Below are positions 5,690 through 5,833 of a stretch of DNA of 5,833 bases, one piece after another. Source of the stretch: Dehalococcoidia bacterium (GTDB lineage Bacteria; Chloroflexota; Dehalococcoidia; SAR202; UBA11138); contig JAAXHY010000400.1 of NCBI GenBank assembly GCA_012270665.1, positions 1 through 5,833 on the forward strand, given 5' to 3'. A program made the position numbers and the translations under genes. Numbering within the stretch: the first letter of the stretch is position 1; each line of letters starts with the position of its first letter. Under the pieces are notes generated by a model. That model worked only from the letters and a program-made list of their open reading frames with translations, was not told where the DNA came from and searched no databases.

Positions 5690-5717
5690 TTGACATAGTG
5701 AGAGAGTTGACTATCAT
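5690..5717 (+). promoter_or_regulatory. Sigma70-type promoter before the downstream secreted-protein gene
   Basis: A perfect -35 TTGACA (5690-5695) and TATCAT (5712-5717, five of six matches to the -10 consensus) are separated by 16 bp. Transcription would start near 5724, about 60 nt before the TTG start at 5785. Two further TTGACT copies (5707-5712 and 5717-5722) lie 10 bp apart across the -10 region and could be regulator contacts. The promoter would let the next gene be expressed above the level of the permeases. Confidence 0.6.
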
Positions 5718-5784
5718 TGACTGACTCGGATTTGGTGGCGTCTGGGACGCTGCCTAATGTATAGGAAAGGATGGGGTATCGAAA

Positions 5785-5833
5785 TTGAGTAAACTGAGAT
5801 TGGTAGCAGCGGCAGTGTCGCTCACTATAGCGT
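5785..5833 (+). CDS. N-terminus of a probable secreted protein, cut by the window end (possibly the solute-binding protein)
   Basis: The frame opens with TTG at 5785 and runs 16 codons to the window edge, reading MSKLRLVAAAVSLTIA when the start is taken as Met. A short basic n-region (K, R) followed by an Ala/Val/Leu-rich core is the start of a Sec-type or lipoprotein signal peptide. The same frame is closed upstream by TAA at 5755-5757 and has no ATG or GTG in between, so TTG is the only plausible start. GGGG (5773-5776) lies 8 nt upstream and AAGGA 13 nt upstream. The gene follows a DppBC pair and has its own promoter, the usual place for a family 5 extracellular solute-binding protein; that identity is inferred from position and cannot be seen in 16 residues. 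Confidence 0.5.
   Translation, partial: MSKLRLVAAAVSLTIA

Noticed and set aside
5757..5792. ATG-led 11-codon frame ending across the TTG start, like a leader peptide
   Set aside because: It has no ribosome-binding site and no codon bias suggesting attenuation, so chance is the simpler reading.

Overview
The window reads as one edge of a bacterial contig, most likely from an environmental (metagenomic or single-cell) assembly. Gene density is high, the composition is moderately GC-rich, and genes carry ordinary bacterial start and ribosome-binding signals. The mix of genes suggests a Chloroflexota-type heterotroph (Dehalococcoidia / SAR202-like): a mandelate racemase/muconate lactonizing (MR/MLE) enzyme, a Gly-rich lipoprotein with internalin-type leucine-rich repeats, and a dipeptide-type ABC importer. 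This placement is an inference from gene content only; no rRNA or other phylogenetic marker is present.

Left edge (1-469). The first 428 bases are an almost perfect inverted repeat: two 211-bp arms around a 6-base centre, 210 of 211 positions paired. Both arms encode the same N-terminal piece of a nucleotide-sugar dehydrogenase. Only the right arm is joined to that gene's start codon and upstream operon. The arrangement is best explained as a fold-back chimera at the contig end, so the dehydrogenase is known only for about 84 N-terminal residues.

Minus-strand operon (2358 down to the edge). The order is an MR-subgroup enolase-superfamily enzyme, then a family 2 glycosyltransferase (4-nt ATGA overlap), then the nucleotide-sugar dehydrogenase (3-nt gap). 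The tight packing implies one transcript. The last two genes point to cell-surface or exopolysaccharide synthesis using a uronic-acid-type nucleotide sugar, and an acid-sugar-type enzyme leads the operon.

Divergent intergenic region (2359-2836). It holds phased direct repeats on the side of the minus operon, a near-consensus sigma70-type promoter for the plus operon (TTGACA, 17 bp, TATAGT), a 9-bp dyad just past the predicted transcription start, and a small hairpin before the Shine-Dalgarno of the lipoprotein gene. It also holds a 42-codon start-less open stretch that may be a gene remnant.

Plus-strand operon (2837-5650). It encodes a lipoprotein with six 22-residue leucine-rich repeats, followed after 15-nt gaps by DppB-like and DppC-like permeases. 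A second near-consensus promoter follows (TTGACA, 16 bp, TATCAT). It drives a gene cut off by the window end that starts with a signal-peptide-like sequence, plausibly the cognate solute-binding protein. The ATPase genes are not in the window. The unusual point is that a leucine-rich-repeat lipoprotein occupies the leading position of a peptide-importer operon.
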